A stretch of DNA of 17,989 bases from DAOTTW01 sp034437615 (GTDB lineage Bacteria; Chloroflexota; Anaerolineae; Aggregatilineales; Phototrophicaceae), in the NCBI GenBank assembly GCA_034437615.1, contig DAOTTW010000305.1, positions 1-17,989 of the forward strand. The letters run 5' to 3'. This document shows, piece after piece, positions 7,122-13,732 of this stretch (the first letter of the stretch is position 1; each line of letters opens with the position of its first letter). The translations under genes and the position numbers were made by a program. The notes under the pieces are model-generated. The model had not been told where the DNA came from, ran no database searches, and saw only the letters and a program-made list of their open reading frames with translations.

Positions 7122-7275
7122 TGAACCTGTTGGCAGCAGCTAAGTACAAATTGTTTTGGTTTTGCCCCTGGGGTTTTGATTGTTCAACCCGACAGCATTT
7201 GTATAGATGTACTGGGTTAAAGTTTTGCAAGACAGCACATCTTGACAATGCTCAAGGTAGTGACTGCTGATGATG

Positions 7276-7284
7276 TGCTATAAT
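7276..7284 (+). promoter_or_regulatory. extended -10 promoter before the receiver-domain gene
   Basis: TGCTATAAT is a perfect extended -10 (TGN plus TATAAT) about 95 nt before the ATG at 7380. No matching -35 lies at the right distance, which extended -10 promoters tolerate. The leader would include an inverted repeat GATTCGT (7292-7298) / ACGAATC (7321-7327). Apart from this, the 7122-7379 divergent gap shows nothing clear. Confidence 0.5.
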
Positions 7285-7379
7285 ATCCCAAGATTCGTAA
7301 GAATGTGTGTCGTATCAGAGACGAATCGCGCTTGACTAAATAATAAATTCATTATCTGCGGAGTTTGAGGTCATTCATT

Positions 7380-8060
7380 ATGGCTGGGCAAACAATACGT
7401 AAATCGTCTGCTGTGCAAGATGTCCAACGCTGCGCTGAGGGCCGTACTGGCCAGCATGAGATGCAGGAATTGCCCTACCAACTTACCGAAATTCCGCTAA
7501 GCTGGATGCAGGCACTTGCTCATGATTTAATCGGAGAAACTGGCCTATCACATGCAGTAGAGACCCCGGCAGAAGGCCAGGAAACGCTGGAAGAGCAAGA
7601 CGCCGAACATACCAGAGGCACCGAAGGCCGCAACGATCTATCAGAGAACCAAGAAACGACGATGAGCACACCTAACCCCTATACTAAGCCCATATTGATC
7701 GTTGAGGATACCGTCGAATTGGCTGAGGTACTGCAAGCGACATTGCAAAGCATGGGCCTGACGGCTCACTACGAGACGCACGGCAAAGCAGGGCTGGAAA
7801 GGCTGAAAGAGCTTGAGCCGGAGATTCTGCTGATGGATATTGGCCTGCCGGATATTACAGGCTGGCAGATGCTCGATAGTATCAAGCAGCACAGCAGCGA
7901 AAATGGCCTGAAGATGCCGAAAATCATCGTGATTACAGCTTATGGCGACCCGGCAAATCGTCTGGTGGGCAAGCTGCAAAACGTGCATAGCTATCTCGTG
8001 AAGCCCTTCACGCCGGGGCAGGTCGAAAACCTGATTAACGATGTGCTTGGCAGCCTCTGA
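7380..8060 (+). CDS. receiver-domain (CheY-like) protein with long N-terminal extension
   Basis: Residues about 102-226 form a complete response-regulator receiver domain. It has the acidic pair E109-D110, phospho-acceptor D153 in L-M-D-I-G-L-P-D, the switch Thr T186 in V-I-T-A-Y-G-D, and K208 in Y-L-V-K-P-F. No DNA-binding output domain follows, so signalling is by protein contact or as a phosphorelay intermediate. Residues 1-95 are an unrecognised extension. It has a short ordered-looking part (P-Y-Q-L-T-E-I-P-L-S-W-M-Q-A-L) and then a Glu/Gln/Thr-rich, probably disordered linker. ATG 7380 has GAGG 9 nt upstream (7367-7370). An internal ATG at 7662 would give a stand-alone receiver and cannot be excluded. 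A TPR membrane protein gene follows after 87 nt. Confidence 0.88.
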   Translation: MAGQTIRKSSAVQDVQRCAEGRTGQHEMQELPYQLTEIPLSWMQALAHDLIGETGLSHAVETPAEGQETLEEQDAEHTRGTEGRNDLSENQETTMSTPNPYTKPILIVEDTVELAEVLQATLQSMGLTAHYETHGKAGLERLKELEPEILLMDIGLPDITGWQMLDSIKQHSSENGLKMPKIIVITAYGDPANRLVGKLQNVHSYLVKPFTPGQVENLINDVLGSL

Positions 8061-8147
8061 GGTCGCTTTGCCGACGACAGAGCCGCAAGGTGCCAAGCGT
8101 GACTTTGCCGACCCCGCCAAACGTGAAGTTTTGAAGCGAATCCCCAC

Positions 8148-9215
8148 ATGCCTGTCCGCTGGAACCGACGCACAGCGCTACTTTTCACGCTAGCAACCGC
8201 ATTGGTGATGTTTGCCGCGATCTGGCTTGTCATTCAGCTAGACCGTGCATCGCAGCGCACGGCGATTGATGCCACACCGCCGACTCCCGACCATTACGCC
8301 CATTACACCTACCAGCGCACACAGGGCCAATTTCAGCAGGCACTTTATCATTTGCAGCGTGTCGCAGAGAATGACGGTTGGAGCAGCGTCCGTCTGATTG
8401 AGATGGGCAACCTATGGCGCGACATGGGCGATATAGCGCAGGCGTTGGCTTACTGGCAAGCCAGCGCAGACACAGACGCCAACCTGCTGCGGCAAATAGC
8501 GGATGCACAACTGACGCAGGGCCAATTCGGGGCCGCACAGCAGACGTTAGCGCTGCTACTGGACGTAGCGCCAGATGACGCCTGGGGCCATTACAACGCG
8601 GGCCTGTTGCTGGCTCCATCGGACCCGGCAAGCGCTCAGAGGCACCTGAGCCGGGTGGCCACACATGCGGCCTATGGCACAGGCTCGCAACGGGTGCTGG
8701 CTGCGCTGTTCCAGTATGACAATGACCCGCTGCTCAGTGCGCATGTTGGCGCGACGTTGGCCGAATTAGAGCGCTATGCGTTTGCAGAAAATGCCTTCGT
8801 GTATGCCGCAGGCTTCCAGTATCCCTTCGCAGAGGCGCTGGCGTATGCTGGCCTGATGCAGGATTTTCAGGGGAAAGACGGCGGCGCATACATCCGGCGG
8901 GCCATTGACATAGCCCCAGCAAACGCAGACGTGCGCTATGTGCAGGCGTTGCACCTGCGACAGCAAGCCAATTACGATGGCAGCGTGTTAGCGTTACGGG
9001 CGGCATTGGCGCTGGAACCGGATAACGCGATTTATCATGTGGCGATGGGCCAAACACAGCAGCAGATGGGCGACATCACAGGCGCACGCTTATGGTACGA
9101 GGCTGCCGTCAACATCTCTGATGACGACCCACAGATACAGGCCGTTCTGGATACGTTTTACGCGGATGAAGCCGCTATGCTGCCTGAAGAATGGCTAGAG
9201 GTCTTGCTGCCTTAA
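8148..9215 (+). CDS. membrane-anchored TPR repeat protein
   Basis: The 355-aa product begins with a basic segment and one hydrophobic helix (about residues 9-30). It is probably an uncleaved anchor or signal peptide placing the remainder outside the membrane. From about residue 55 it consists of degenerate tetratricopeptide repeats. Recognisable units include the ones around G-N-L-W-R-D-M-G-D-I-A-Q-A-L-A-Y-W and A-L-H-L-R-Q-Q-A-N-Y-D-G-S-V-L-A-L. A third ends G-D-I-T-G-A-R-L-W-Y-E-A-A. TPRs bind proteins; the partner is unknown. An in-frame stop at 8124-8126 rules out a longer frame, and no strong ribosome-binding site is seen. It may share the promoter of the receiver gene. Its stop codon overlaps the stop of the convergent GNAT gene. 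Confidence 0.82.
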   Translation: MPVRWNRRTALLFTLATALVMFAAIWLVIQLDRASQRTAIDATPPTPDHYAHYTYQRTQGQFQQALYHLQRVAENDGWSSVRLIEMGNLWRDMGDIAQALAYWQASADTDANLLRQIADAQLTQGQFGAAQQTLALLLDVAPDDAWGHYNAGLLLAPSDPASAQRHLSRVATHAAYGTGSQRVLAALFQYDNDPLLSAHVGATLAELERYAFAENAFVYAAGFQYPFAEALAYAGLMQDFQGKDGGAYIRRAIDIAPANADVRYVQALHLRQQANYDGSVLALRAALALEPDNAIYHVAMGQTQQQMGDITGARLWYEAAVNISDDDPQIQAVLDTFYADEAAMLPEEWLEVLLP

Positions 9216-9703
9216 CGCCCGTCCTGGCTATCATCTGCTAATTGTTGGCGCATATACAGCACAAGCTCCGCGCCACGCCCTAAATTCAGCGTGACCTCAT
9301 AGGCATCGACAAAACCCAAACGCCGATACAGGGCGATAGCACGCGGGTTATGCTTTGATGCGCCGATCTCTACGCAATCAGCATCCAGCTTTCCGGCCAG
9401 ATGCATAAGATGCTGTATTAACGCGCTACCGACGCCATAGCTGCGATAATGGGCGCTCACATACAAATCGCTAATCTCGGCAGAGCGTGACCAGCGCGTT
9501 ACCTGTCCATAGGCAATTAATCGGTTGGCGTGGGTGACGACGATGCCATGGCCACGACCCTGCTCCACGAAGCGTTGCATCCGGTCAATAATGTGAATCG
9601 CTCGCAATAGCGTGCGGTCCGACCAACAATCTGTGATGAGCGCATGTGCATCGGCTGTTTCTACGGGGCGGAAGGCAAGCTGCCCGTCGTGGTGATTGTG
9701 CAT
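9212..9703 (-). CDS. GNAT family N-acetyltransferase
   Basis: The 163-aa product is a single GNAT domain that would transfer an acetyl group from acetyl-CoA to an unidentified amine. It shows I-S-D-L-Y-V-S (beta4), the acetyl-CoA pyrophosphate loop Y-R-S-Y-G-V-G-S-A-L-I (R/Q-x-x-G-x-G/A) and N-P-R-A-I-A-L-Y-R-R-L-G-F. These correspond to GNAT motifs A and B. The frame stays open far upstream, to 9832, but that extension is a translation of the tRNA-Cys gene and its terminator, so ATG 9703 was taken. No good ribosome-binding site precedes it, and no promoter was found between it and the tRNA terminator. Expression may depend on read-through. Its stop (9212-9214) shares bases with the TPR gene stop (9213-9215). 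Confidence 0.85.
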   Translation of the reverse strand: MHNHHDGQLAFRPVETADAHALITDCWSDRTLLRAIHIIDRMQRFVEQGRGHGIVVTHANRLIAYGQVTRWSRSAEISDLYVSAHYRSYGVGSALIQHLMHLAGKLDADCVEIGASKHNPRAIALYRRLGFVDAYEVTLNLGRGAELVLYMRQQLADDSQDGR

Positions 9704-9730
9704 AGGCAAGGCTTTTGTGGCGCGTACATA

Positions 9731-9757
9731 AATAAAAAACGCCCAATGCTGAGCGTT
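9731..9757 (-). terminator. Rho-independent terminator of tRNA-Cys
   Basis: On the - strand a 7-bp stem (9757-9751 with 9744-9738, one G-U pair) closes a 6-nt loop. It is followed by TTTT-A-TT. It begins 7 nt past the tRNA 3' end. Confidence 0.8.
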
Positions 9758-9764
9758 TGTTGCG

Positions 9765-9838
9765 TGGAGGCGACGACCGGAATCGAACCGGTGTAAACGG
9801 TTTTGCAGACCGTTGCCTAGCCACTCGGCCACATCGCC
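9765..9838 (-). tRNA. tRNA-Cys (anticodon GCA), CCA encoded
   Basis: The 74-nt sequence folds as a full cloverleaf. The 7-bp acceptor stem (one G-U) has 5' end GGCGATG at 9838 and the 3' strand ends at 9769. The D arm is GCC/GGC and the anticodon stem ACGGT/ACCGT holds the loop CTGCAAA (anticodon GCA). The T arm is ACCGG-TTCGAAT-CCGGT. Discriminator base U (9768), typical of tRNA-Cys, is followed by genomically encoded CCA (9767-9765). It has its own promoter and terminator. Confidence 0.97.
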
Positions 9839-9850
9839 GCTAGGCAGGCA

Positions 9851-9879
9851 AGTATAATCATGAGGGTGCGCAATCGCAA
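9851..9879 (-). promoter_or_regulatory. promoter of tRNA-Cys
   Basis: On the - strand TTGCGA (9879-9874, 4/6) and TATACT (9856-9851, 5/6) are separated by 17 nt. The -10 ends 12 nt before the mature 5' end of the tRNA, leaving a very short leader. Confidence 0.65.
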
Positions 9880-9881
9880 CC

Positions 9882-9922
9882 CTTTTTCTGCTACATAATT
9901 CGCTTTAGGACTTTTTCTGCTA
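9882..9922. repeat. 12-bp direct repeat upstream of the tRNA promoter
   Basis: CTTTTTCTGCTA occurs at 9882-9893 and again at 9911-9922, start to start 29 bp apart. On the - strand it reads TAGCAGAAAAAG just upstream of the tRNA -35 box. It could be an activator or A-tract-like upstream element, or chance in AT-rich DNA. Confidence 0.4.
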
Positions 9923-9941
9923 AAAAAACAAGTCAAATTAG

Positions 9942-9961
9942 GGACGCGACTCAGCGCGTCC
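9942..9961. repeat. intergenic palindrome C (TAGGGACGCG type)
   Basis: GGACGCG (9942-9948) and CGCGTCC (9955-9961) pair perfectly across 6 nt, preceded by TAG. The left arm TAGGGACGCG is identical to that of the element at 17570. It lies 15 nt past the stop of the small membrane protein gene. On the - strand a run of seven Ts follows about 14 nt beyond the stem, so it may also help termination. Confidence 0.65.
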
Positions 9962-9976
9962 GGCGCGAAGACGCAC

Positions 9977-10207
9977 CTACTCCAGAGCGGTTTCACCATC
10001 ATCACTGCGTTCGGCTTCTTCCATTGAGCGGCCCATAATCATCAGGGTGGGTGCCCATAGGCCAACGAAGATGCCTAAACGTTCTGCATGTGAACGGTCA
10101 TCGCCGCGTTGCAGGAACCATACACCAATGCTCAGAAAAATCGAAGCGAATGCTGCCAGATACATCGTTGCGGAATTGAAGCCCATTGTGCGCATTAAAC
10201 GTAGCAT
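9977..10207 (-). CDS. small two-helix membrane protein (76 aa)
   Basis: This short protein has two predicted membrane segments. The first is about residues 13-32 (T-M-Y-L-A-A-F-A-S-I-F-L-S-I-G-V-W-F-L). The second is about 43-60 (L-G-I-F-V-G-L-W-A-P-T-L-M-I-M-G). A charged loop (Q-R-G-D-D-R-S-H-A-E-R) separates them, and the tail is acidic. The start is strongly supported: AGGAG (10216-10220) lies 8 nt before the ATG. The I-F-V-G-L-W-A-P-T segment looks like a conserved motif, but I cannot attach a function or a named family. It is divergent from recF, with a 334-bp region between them. Confidence 0.75.
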   Translation of the reverse strand: MLRLMRTMGFNSATMYLAAFASIFLSIGVWFLQRGDDRSHAERLGIFVGLWAPTLMIMGRSMEEAERSDDGETALE

Positions 10208-10421
10208 ATCGACTACTCCTTATTTGGTTGATTGTATTTTTGGTTCACATGCTGCGCCGCAAAGAATACAATAAAGAGGACTACCAGTGGCTATACCGTA
10301 ACACGCTGTTCGCCGTCTGCGTGCGCCATATGAATTATCTCCATTTTACTCTATGGTAACCTACAGCAGCAGGGTGAGCCTGACGCGTGTATAGCTTTAG
10401 GCTGGTTTTTGCATTGCGTAA

Positions 10422-10443
10422 ATGTTCAATGAATGCTGAACAT
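10422..10443. promoter_or_regulatory. dyad in the recF upstream region (10208-10541)
   Basis: ATGTTCA and TGAACAT form a perfect 7-bp interrupted palindrome with an 8-nt spacer, about 100 nt before recF. It is not followed by a T-run and so looks like a protein-binding site rather than a terminator. In the rest of this 334-bp gap only a weak candidate -10 (TACACT, 10490-10495) for recF was noticed. No gene is visible in it. Confidence 0.35.
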
Positions 10444-10541
10444 AATTCTAGCGTAGCGGATGCTGCTAGGTTTCTGATGCTAAAGCCTGTACACTAGCAT
10501 TTCCCAGATAGTCAACCGCACAGCTTCGGCATAATAAACTC

Positions 10542-11747
10542 ATGCATGTGGATTACCTCTCGCTGACGAACTTCCGCAATTATGCGCGGCTTGAGTTGCT
10601 GCTACCGCAGCAGCCCGTTGTCATCTATGGCGAAAATGCGCAGGGCAAGACGAGCCTGTTAGAAGCGCTCTCTTACCTGGCCACGTCGCGCTCTCCCTAC
10701 ACGACAAGCGACCGCCAGCTTATTCACTGGCGCATGATGGAGGACGATGAGCCGATACCATTTGCACAGCTCTCAGCGGAAATCAGCAACCGTTTTAGCC
10801 CACTGCAAAAGCTGGAATTGACGCTGCTGCTGGACCGTTCGACTGGGGCAACGCGCTTCAAGAAGACGATCAAGCTAAACGGCGTGGAGAAGCGCGTGAT
10901 GGATGTCGTGGGCTTGCTGAGTGTGGTGCTATTTTTGCCGCAGGATTTAGCGCTGATTGAAGGCTCACCGGGCGAACGTCGGCGCTTTATGGATGTCACG
11001 CTCTCGCAGGTCGAACGCGCTTATTTGAATGCGATCACGACTTATGAGAAGGTCCTGCCGCAGCGCAATGCCCTGCTGCGTCAGATTGCCGAGCGGCGTG
11101 CCAGCCCGAAAGAACTCGCGTATTGGGATGAACAGCTTGCGCAAAATGGCGCGGTCATCATCGCACAACGCCAGCAATTTTTGCGCGAACTCGAAGCGCT
11201 GGCACAGAAAAACCATGACGCGCTGACGGGCAACCGCGAATTGCTGACGCTGCAATATCAGCCCAGCTTCGCACCATCGGCTAATGGCACGGGCCAACGC
11301 TCTTTCGATGTTTTCGGGCTGGATTTAAACCGTCAACTGGACGCGGACGCCATCACCCCGCAATTTATGGGGCAGTTGCAGCAGGAACAGCGCGATAGCA
11401 TTTACCGGGGCATGACGCTCAGCGGCCCCCATCGTGATGAACTGCGCCTGTTCATCAACGGGCGCGATTGCGGCTTATACGGCAGTCGCGGGCAGGCACG
11501 CACGGCGGTGCTATCGTTGAAGCTGGCCGAATTGGACTGGATGCATCAGCGCATTGGTGAGTGGCCGTTGCTGCTATTAGATGAAGTGATTGCCGAACTC
11601 GATAGCAGGCGGCGTGCTTTCTTGCTAGAGCGGCTGAGCGGGCAGGCGCAAACGCTGCTGACAACCACTGAGCTAGATATCTTTACGCAGGATTTTCTGA
11701 GCCGAGCGCGGGTTTTCCGCGTGCAAGAGGGCCAGATCACAACCTAG
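10542..11747 (+). CDS. recF: DNA replication/repair protein RecF
   Basis: RecF is an SMC-like ABC ATPase that, with RecO and RecR, loads RecA at single-strand gaps. The 401-aa product has the family N-terminus (Y-L-S-L-T-N-F-R-N-Y), Walker A G-E-N-A-Q-G-K-T (30-37) and the F-L-P-Q-D-L block. The RecF signature G-S-P-G-E-R-R-R-F-M-D follows, then the ABC signature around G-S-R-G-Q (314-318) and Walker B L-L-L-L-D-E (343-348). All catalytic positions are intact. It is somewhat longer than typical (about 360-370 aa). No ribosome-binding site precedes the ATG, but homology begins right there. It is not next to dnaA or dnaN; instead a TIR-domain gene follows after 10 nt, with its ribosome-binding site overlapping the recF stop. 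Confidence 0.95.
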   Translation: MHVDYLSLTNFRNYARLELLLPQQPVVIYGENAQGKTSLLEALSYLATSRSPYTTSDRQLIHWRMMEDDEPIPFAQLSAEISNRFSPLQKLELTLLLDRSTGATRFKKTIKLNGVEKRVMDVVGLLSVVLFLPQDLALIEGSPGERRRFMDVTLSQVERAYLNAITTYEKVLPQRNALLRQIAERRASPKELAYWDEQLAQNGAVIIAQRQQFLRELEALAQKNHDALTGNRELLTLQYQPSFAPSANGTGQRSFDVFGLDLNRQLDADAITPQFMGQLQQEQRDSIYRGMTLSGPHRDELRLFINGRDCGLYGSRGQARTAVLSLKLAELDWMHQRIGEWPLLLLDEVIAELDSRRRAFLLERLSGQAQTLLTTTELDIFTQDFLSRARVFRVQEGQITT

Positions 11748-11757
11748 AGGGCAGGCA

Positions 11758-12669
11758 ATGGCACAGGACGCCGCAGCAACACAACCCTATGTATTCCTCA
11801 GCCACAGCACACAGAATAAAGACATTGTAAAGCAGATTGCCGCACACTTAGACGCGAGTGGCGTGCCCTTTTGGATGGATACAAAGGATATTCGCGTCGG
11901 GTCACGCTGGGTAAAAACACTGGAAAACGCCATTCTCAGTTGCAGCGCTATGCTGGTCGTGATGTCCAGGGCGGCGCGTGAATCCGAATGGGTGGAAAGT
12001 GAGACGCTCTTAGCGCTGGACCACAAGAAGCCGATATTGGTCGCAATGATTGAGGATGTGCCTTTACCGCTGCAACTTATGTCACGCCAGTACATCAGCC
12101 TGCTAGATGATTTTGACGCCGGGATCGAACACGTCTGCGATGACCTGAAGGCGATTCTCGCGGGTGATGCCACAGATGCAGAGCGTGCGGCTGAACCACC
12201 ATCGCATTTGCCCAATGAAGATAATTTCTTCGCGTATCTGCAACAATTGCCGGAGGGCGATACGCTGGCGTTGATTGCGCGTGATCTTTACAGTTGGGCG
12301 CAGCACAATGCCGATGCGGTTGAATTCGGTGGCAAGCACACGCCTGCGTATCATGTGCGTGCGCGGGTCGGTGAAAAATCGGTCACGGTTTTCTCTGTGC
12401 TGGCTTATATGCGTCACCCGGCGGTGCAGGTGCCGTTTGATTATCTGCGCAAGTATCCACCATACACGCAGCCGGATACGCGCTATGAGACGCTGCAAGC
12501 ACTCAACCAACTGATGCCACAGGGGGACCAGTTTGAGCAATCACGGGCGGACCGTCGGCCAACGCTGTCATTGGTGCCCACGTTCACAGAGGCGGGTTCG
12601 CTGGAATTCTTCAAGCAGATCGCGCAAGAAATTATAGACGGTCTACGACAGCAAGCGCCACAGGGATAG
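11758..12669 (+). CDS. TIR-domain protein with unrecognised C-terminal domain
   Basis: Residues about 10-140 form a bacterial TIR domain. It has Y-V-F-L-S-H-S-T-Q-N-K-D (box 1 and start of helix A), V-P-F-W-M-D-T-K-D-I-R-V-G-S-R-W, then S-A-M-L-V-V-M-S. W-V-E-S-E follows, with E82 in the position of the catalytic NADase glutamate (W-V-x-x-E as in SARM1), so NAD+ cleavage or cyclisation is plausible. Residues about 155-300 form a second domain. It has F-G-G-K-H-T-P-A-Y, V-T-V-F-S-V, V-P-F-D-Y-L, Y-P-P-Y and R-R-P-T-L-S-L in order, then a C-terminal helix. I know similar patterns only as an uncharacterised C-terminal module. The ATG has GAGG (11747-11750) 7 nt upstream, overlapping the recF stop, so the pair is probably translationally coupled. 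No membrane segment is seen. Confidence 0.88.
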   Translation: MAQDAAATQPYVFLSHSTQNKDIVKQIAAHLDASGVPFWMDTKDIRVGSRWVKTLENAILSCSAMLVVMSRAARESEWVESETLLALDHKKPILVAMIEDVPLPLQLMSRQYISLLDDFDAGIEHVCDDLKAILAGDATDAERAAEPPSHLPNEDNFFAYLQQLPEGDTLALIARDLYSWAQHNADAVEFGGKHTPAYHVRARVGEKSVTVFSVLAYMRHPAVQVPFDYLRKYPPYTQPDTRYETLQALNQLMPQGDQFEQSRADRRPTLSLVPTFTEAGSLEFFKQIAQEIIDGLRQQAPQG

Positions 12670-12689
12670 CGCTTTTCTGCTGGGTATGG

Positions 12690-13508
12690 TTAAAGTTTGT
12701 TGCGCTTGTCGTCGCGGTAGATGTGCTCGATGGGGCAGCGTGCAAGATAGGCGATTTCATCGGCCAGTTCGCGGTATTGCGACAGCGCAAACGCCACTGT
12801 GTCATACATGGAATGCAGGCGCACGATGCCCGCTGCGGATTTCGTCAGCAGGTGGTTGAGGCCCTTGTTGACGTGCTCAACGGCTAGCACGCGCTGGATG
12901 CTGCGTGTGGATAATTTCGCTAGCACCACATCACCCCGCAGGACGATCAGCAGATGCGGCAACACGTAGATCATAACGGCGTCTTCCAGGTAGGTATCAC
13001 CTTGCAGGTTTTGGCCCGCGATGCGTGCCTGAATCGGCCCTACCGGATGATAATCGACCCGCACACGTTCGGGTGGCAACGCTTGCCGCAGGATGGTCTT
13101 TAGGGTCAGCGCGGCGGGTTGATTTAGGTACAGCGTGAGGATTTGCCAGTGACCGTCAACTTCCAGGTGTAAGCGTAGCGCGTAGGTCTGCGCTGTGCTC
13201 GCTTGTATATCACCGAACCACTGAATATCCGCGAAGGTCAGCACATATTCACGTTTTGTCTGCTCATTCACGAAGGCGATGCCGCTATCCAGCGCACGCA
13301 GTTGGCGAAAAGCGGCGGCTTCGCCTGGTTGCGTGGGCGTACCAAATTGAAACATACCGTCGCTGGCGATGTGATACACAGGCAGCTTGCTAGTAGGCTG
13401 GCCGGAGGCCCGTTCGAGCCGTACCAGGTGTTGTTGCTGTTGCCAGTAATGCCGCAATGTTTCCAGCGTTGCTGCTGCCAACAATCCAAAGAGGCCGACT
13501 TCCAGCAT
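12690..13508 (-). CDS. hypothetical membrane-anchored protein, 272 aa
   Basis: This protein is not recognised. The N-terminus (M-L-E-V-G-L-F-G-L-L-A-A-A-T-L) is a short hydrophobic stretch that may anchor it. The rest is soluble-looking. Two stretches rich in beta strands, about 70-130 and 165-205, each end in a helix. The second reads L-P-H-L-L-I-V-L-R-G-D-V-V-L-A-K-L, which is reminiscent of bacterial PH-like domains; this is a guess. ATG 13508 is preceded by GGAA about 10 nt upstream. It is convergent with the TIR gene (20-nt gap) and lies downstream of the LCP gene on the same strand, separated by a 224-bp hairpin-rich gap, so it need not belong to either unit. Confidence 0.65.
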   Translation of the reverse strand: MLEVGLFGLLAAATLETLRHYWQQQQHLVRLERASGQPTSKLPVYHIASDGMFQFGTPTQPGEAAAFRQLRALDSGIAFVNEQTKREYVLTFADIQWFGDIQASTAQTYALRLHLEVDGHWQILTLYLNQPAALTLKTILRQALPPERVRVDYHPVGPIQARIAGQNLQGDTYLEDAVMIYVLPHLLIVLRGDVVLAKLSTRSIQRVLAVEHVNKGLNHLLTKSAAGIVRLHSMYDTVAFALSQYRELADEIAYLARCPIEHIYRDDKRNKL

Positions 13509-13634
13509 AAAGAATTTTCCAGTGTGTTCAGGTTATGTTCGCATCTTAGCGGCTTTTGCGTAGGACACTCAATAGAACTAACCCACAACGCATGGACAAG
13601 ACACCAAATCAGCAGTTTGCGGATGCGCTTCGGC

Positions 13635-13699
13635 GCGTCGTCCCCACGAACGACGCCCTGTAGAGACGCCATTCTCGGCGTCCGAGGTGGCGTAGCCAC
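13635..13699. repeat. cluster of three intergenic hairpins (palindrome D)
   Basis: Three adjacent perfect stems occur. GCGTCGT (13635-13641) pairs with ACGACGC (13650-13656). GACGCC (13665-13670) pairs with GGCGTC (13677-13682), and GTGGC (13687-13691) with GCCAC (13695-13699). The middle one is preceded by GTAGA, giving the GTAGRGACGC arm of the TAGGG family. The cluster lies 34-98 nt past the LCP stop codon. No T-run follows on the - strand. Confidence 0.6.
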
Positions 13700-13732
13700 A
13701 TTGGTAATGTAATGTATTTGCGCCGTGCTGTA

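Noticed and set aside
7242..7247. Perfect TTGACA as -35 for the TATAAT at 7279
   Set aside because: The spacing is 31 nt, too long for a sigma70 promoter, so the extended -10 is used alone.
9704..9832. N-terminal extension of the GNAT protein into the tRNA
   Set aside because: These codons are the tRNA-Cys sequence plus its terminator, and the GNAT domain begins after ATG 9703.
9863..9885. Terminator-like hairpin with TTTTT on the + strand upstream of the tRNA
   Set aside because: No + strand transcript is expected here, the stem has a bulge, and the same bases overlap the tRNA promoter.
12906..12914. Perfect DnaA box TGTGGATAA near recF, suggesting an origin
   Set aside because: It is a single copy inside a coding region with no cluster, no AT-rich unwinding region noticed and no dnaA or dnaN nearby.
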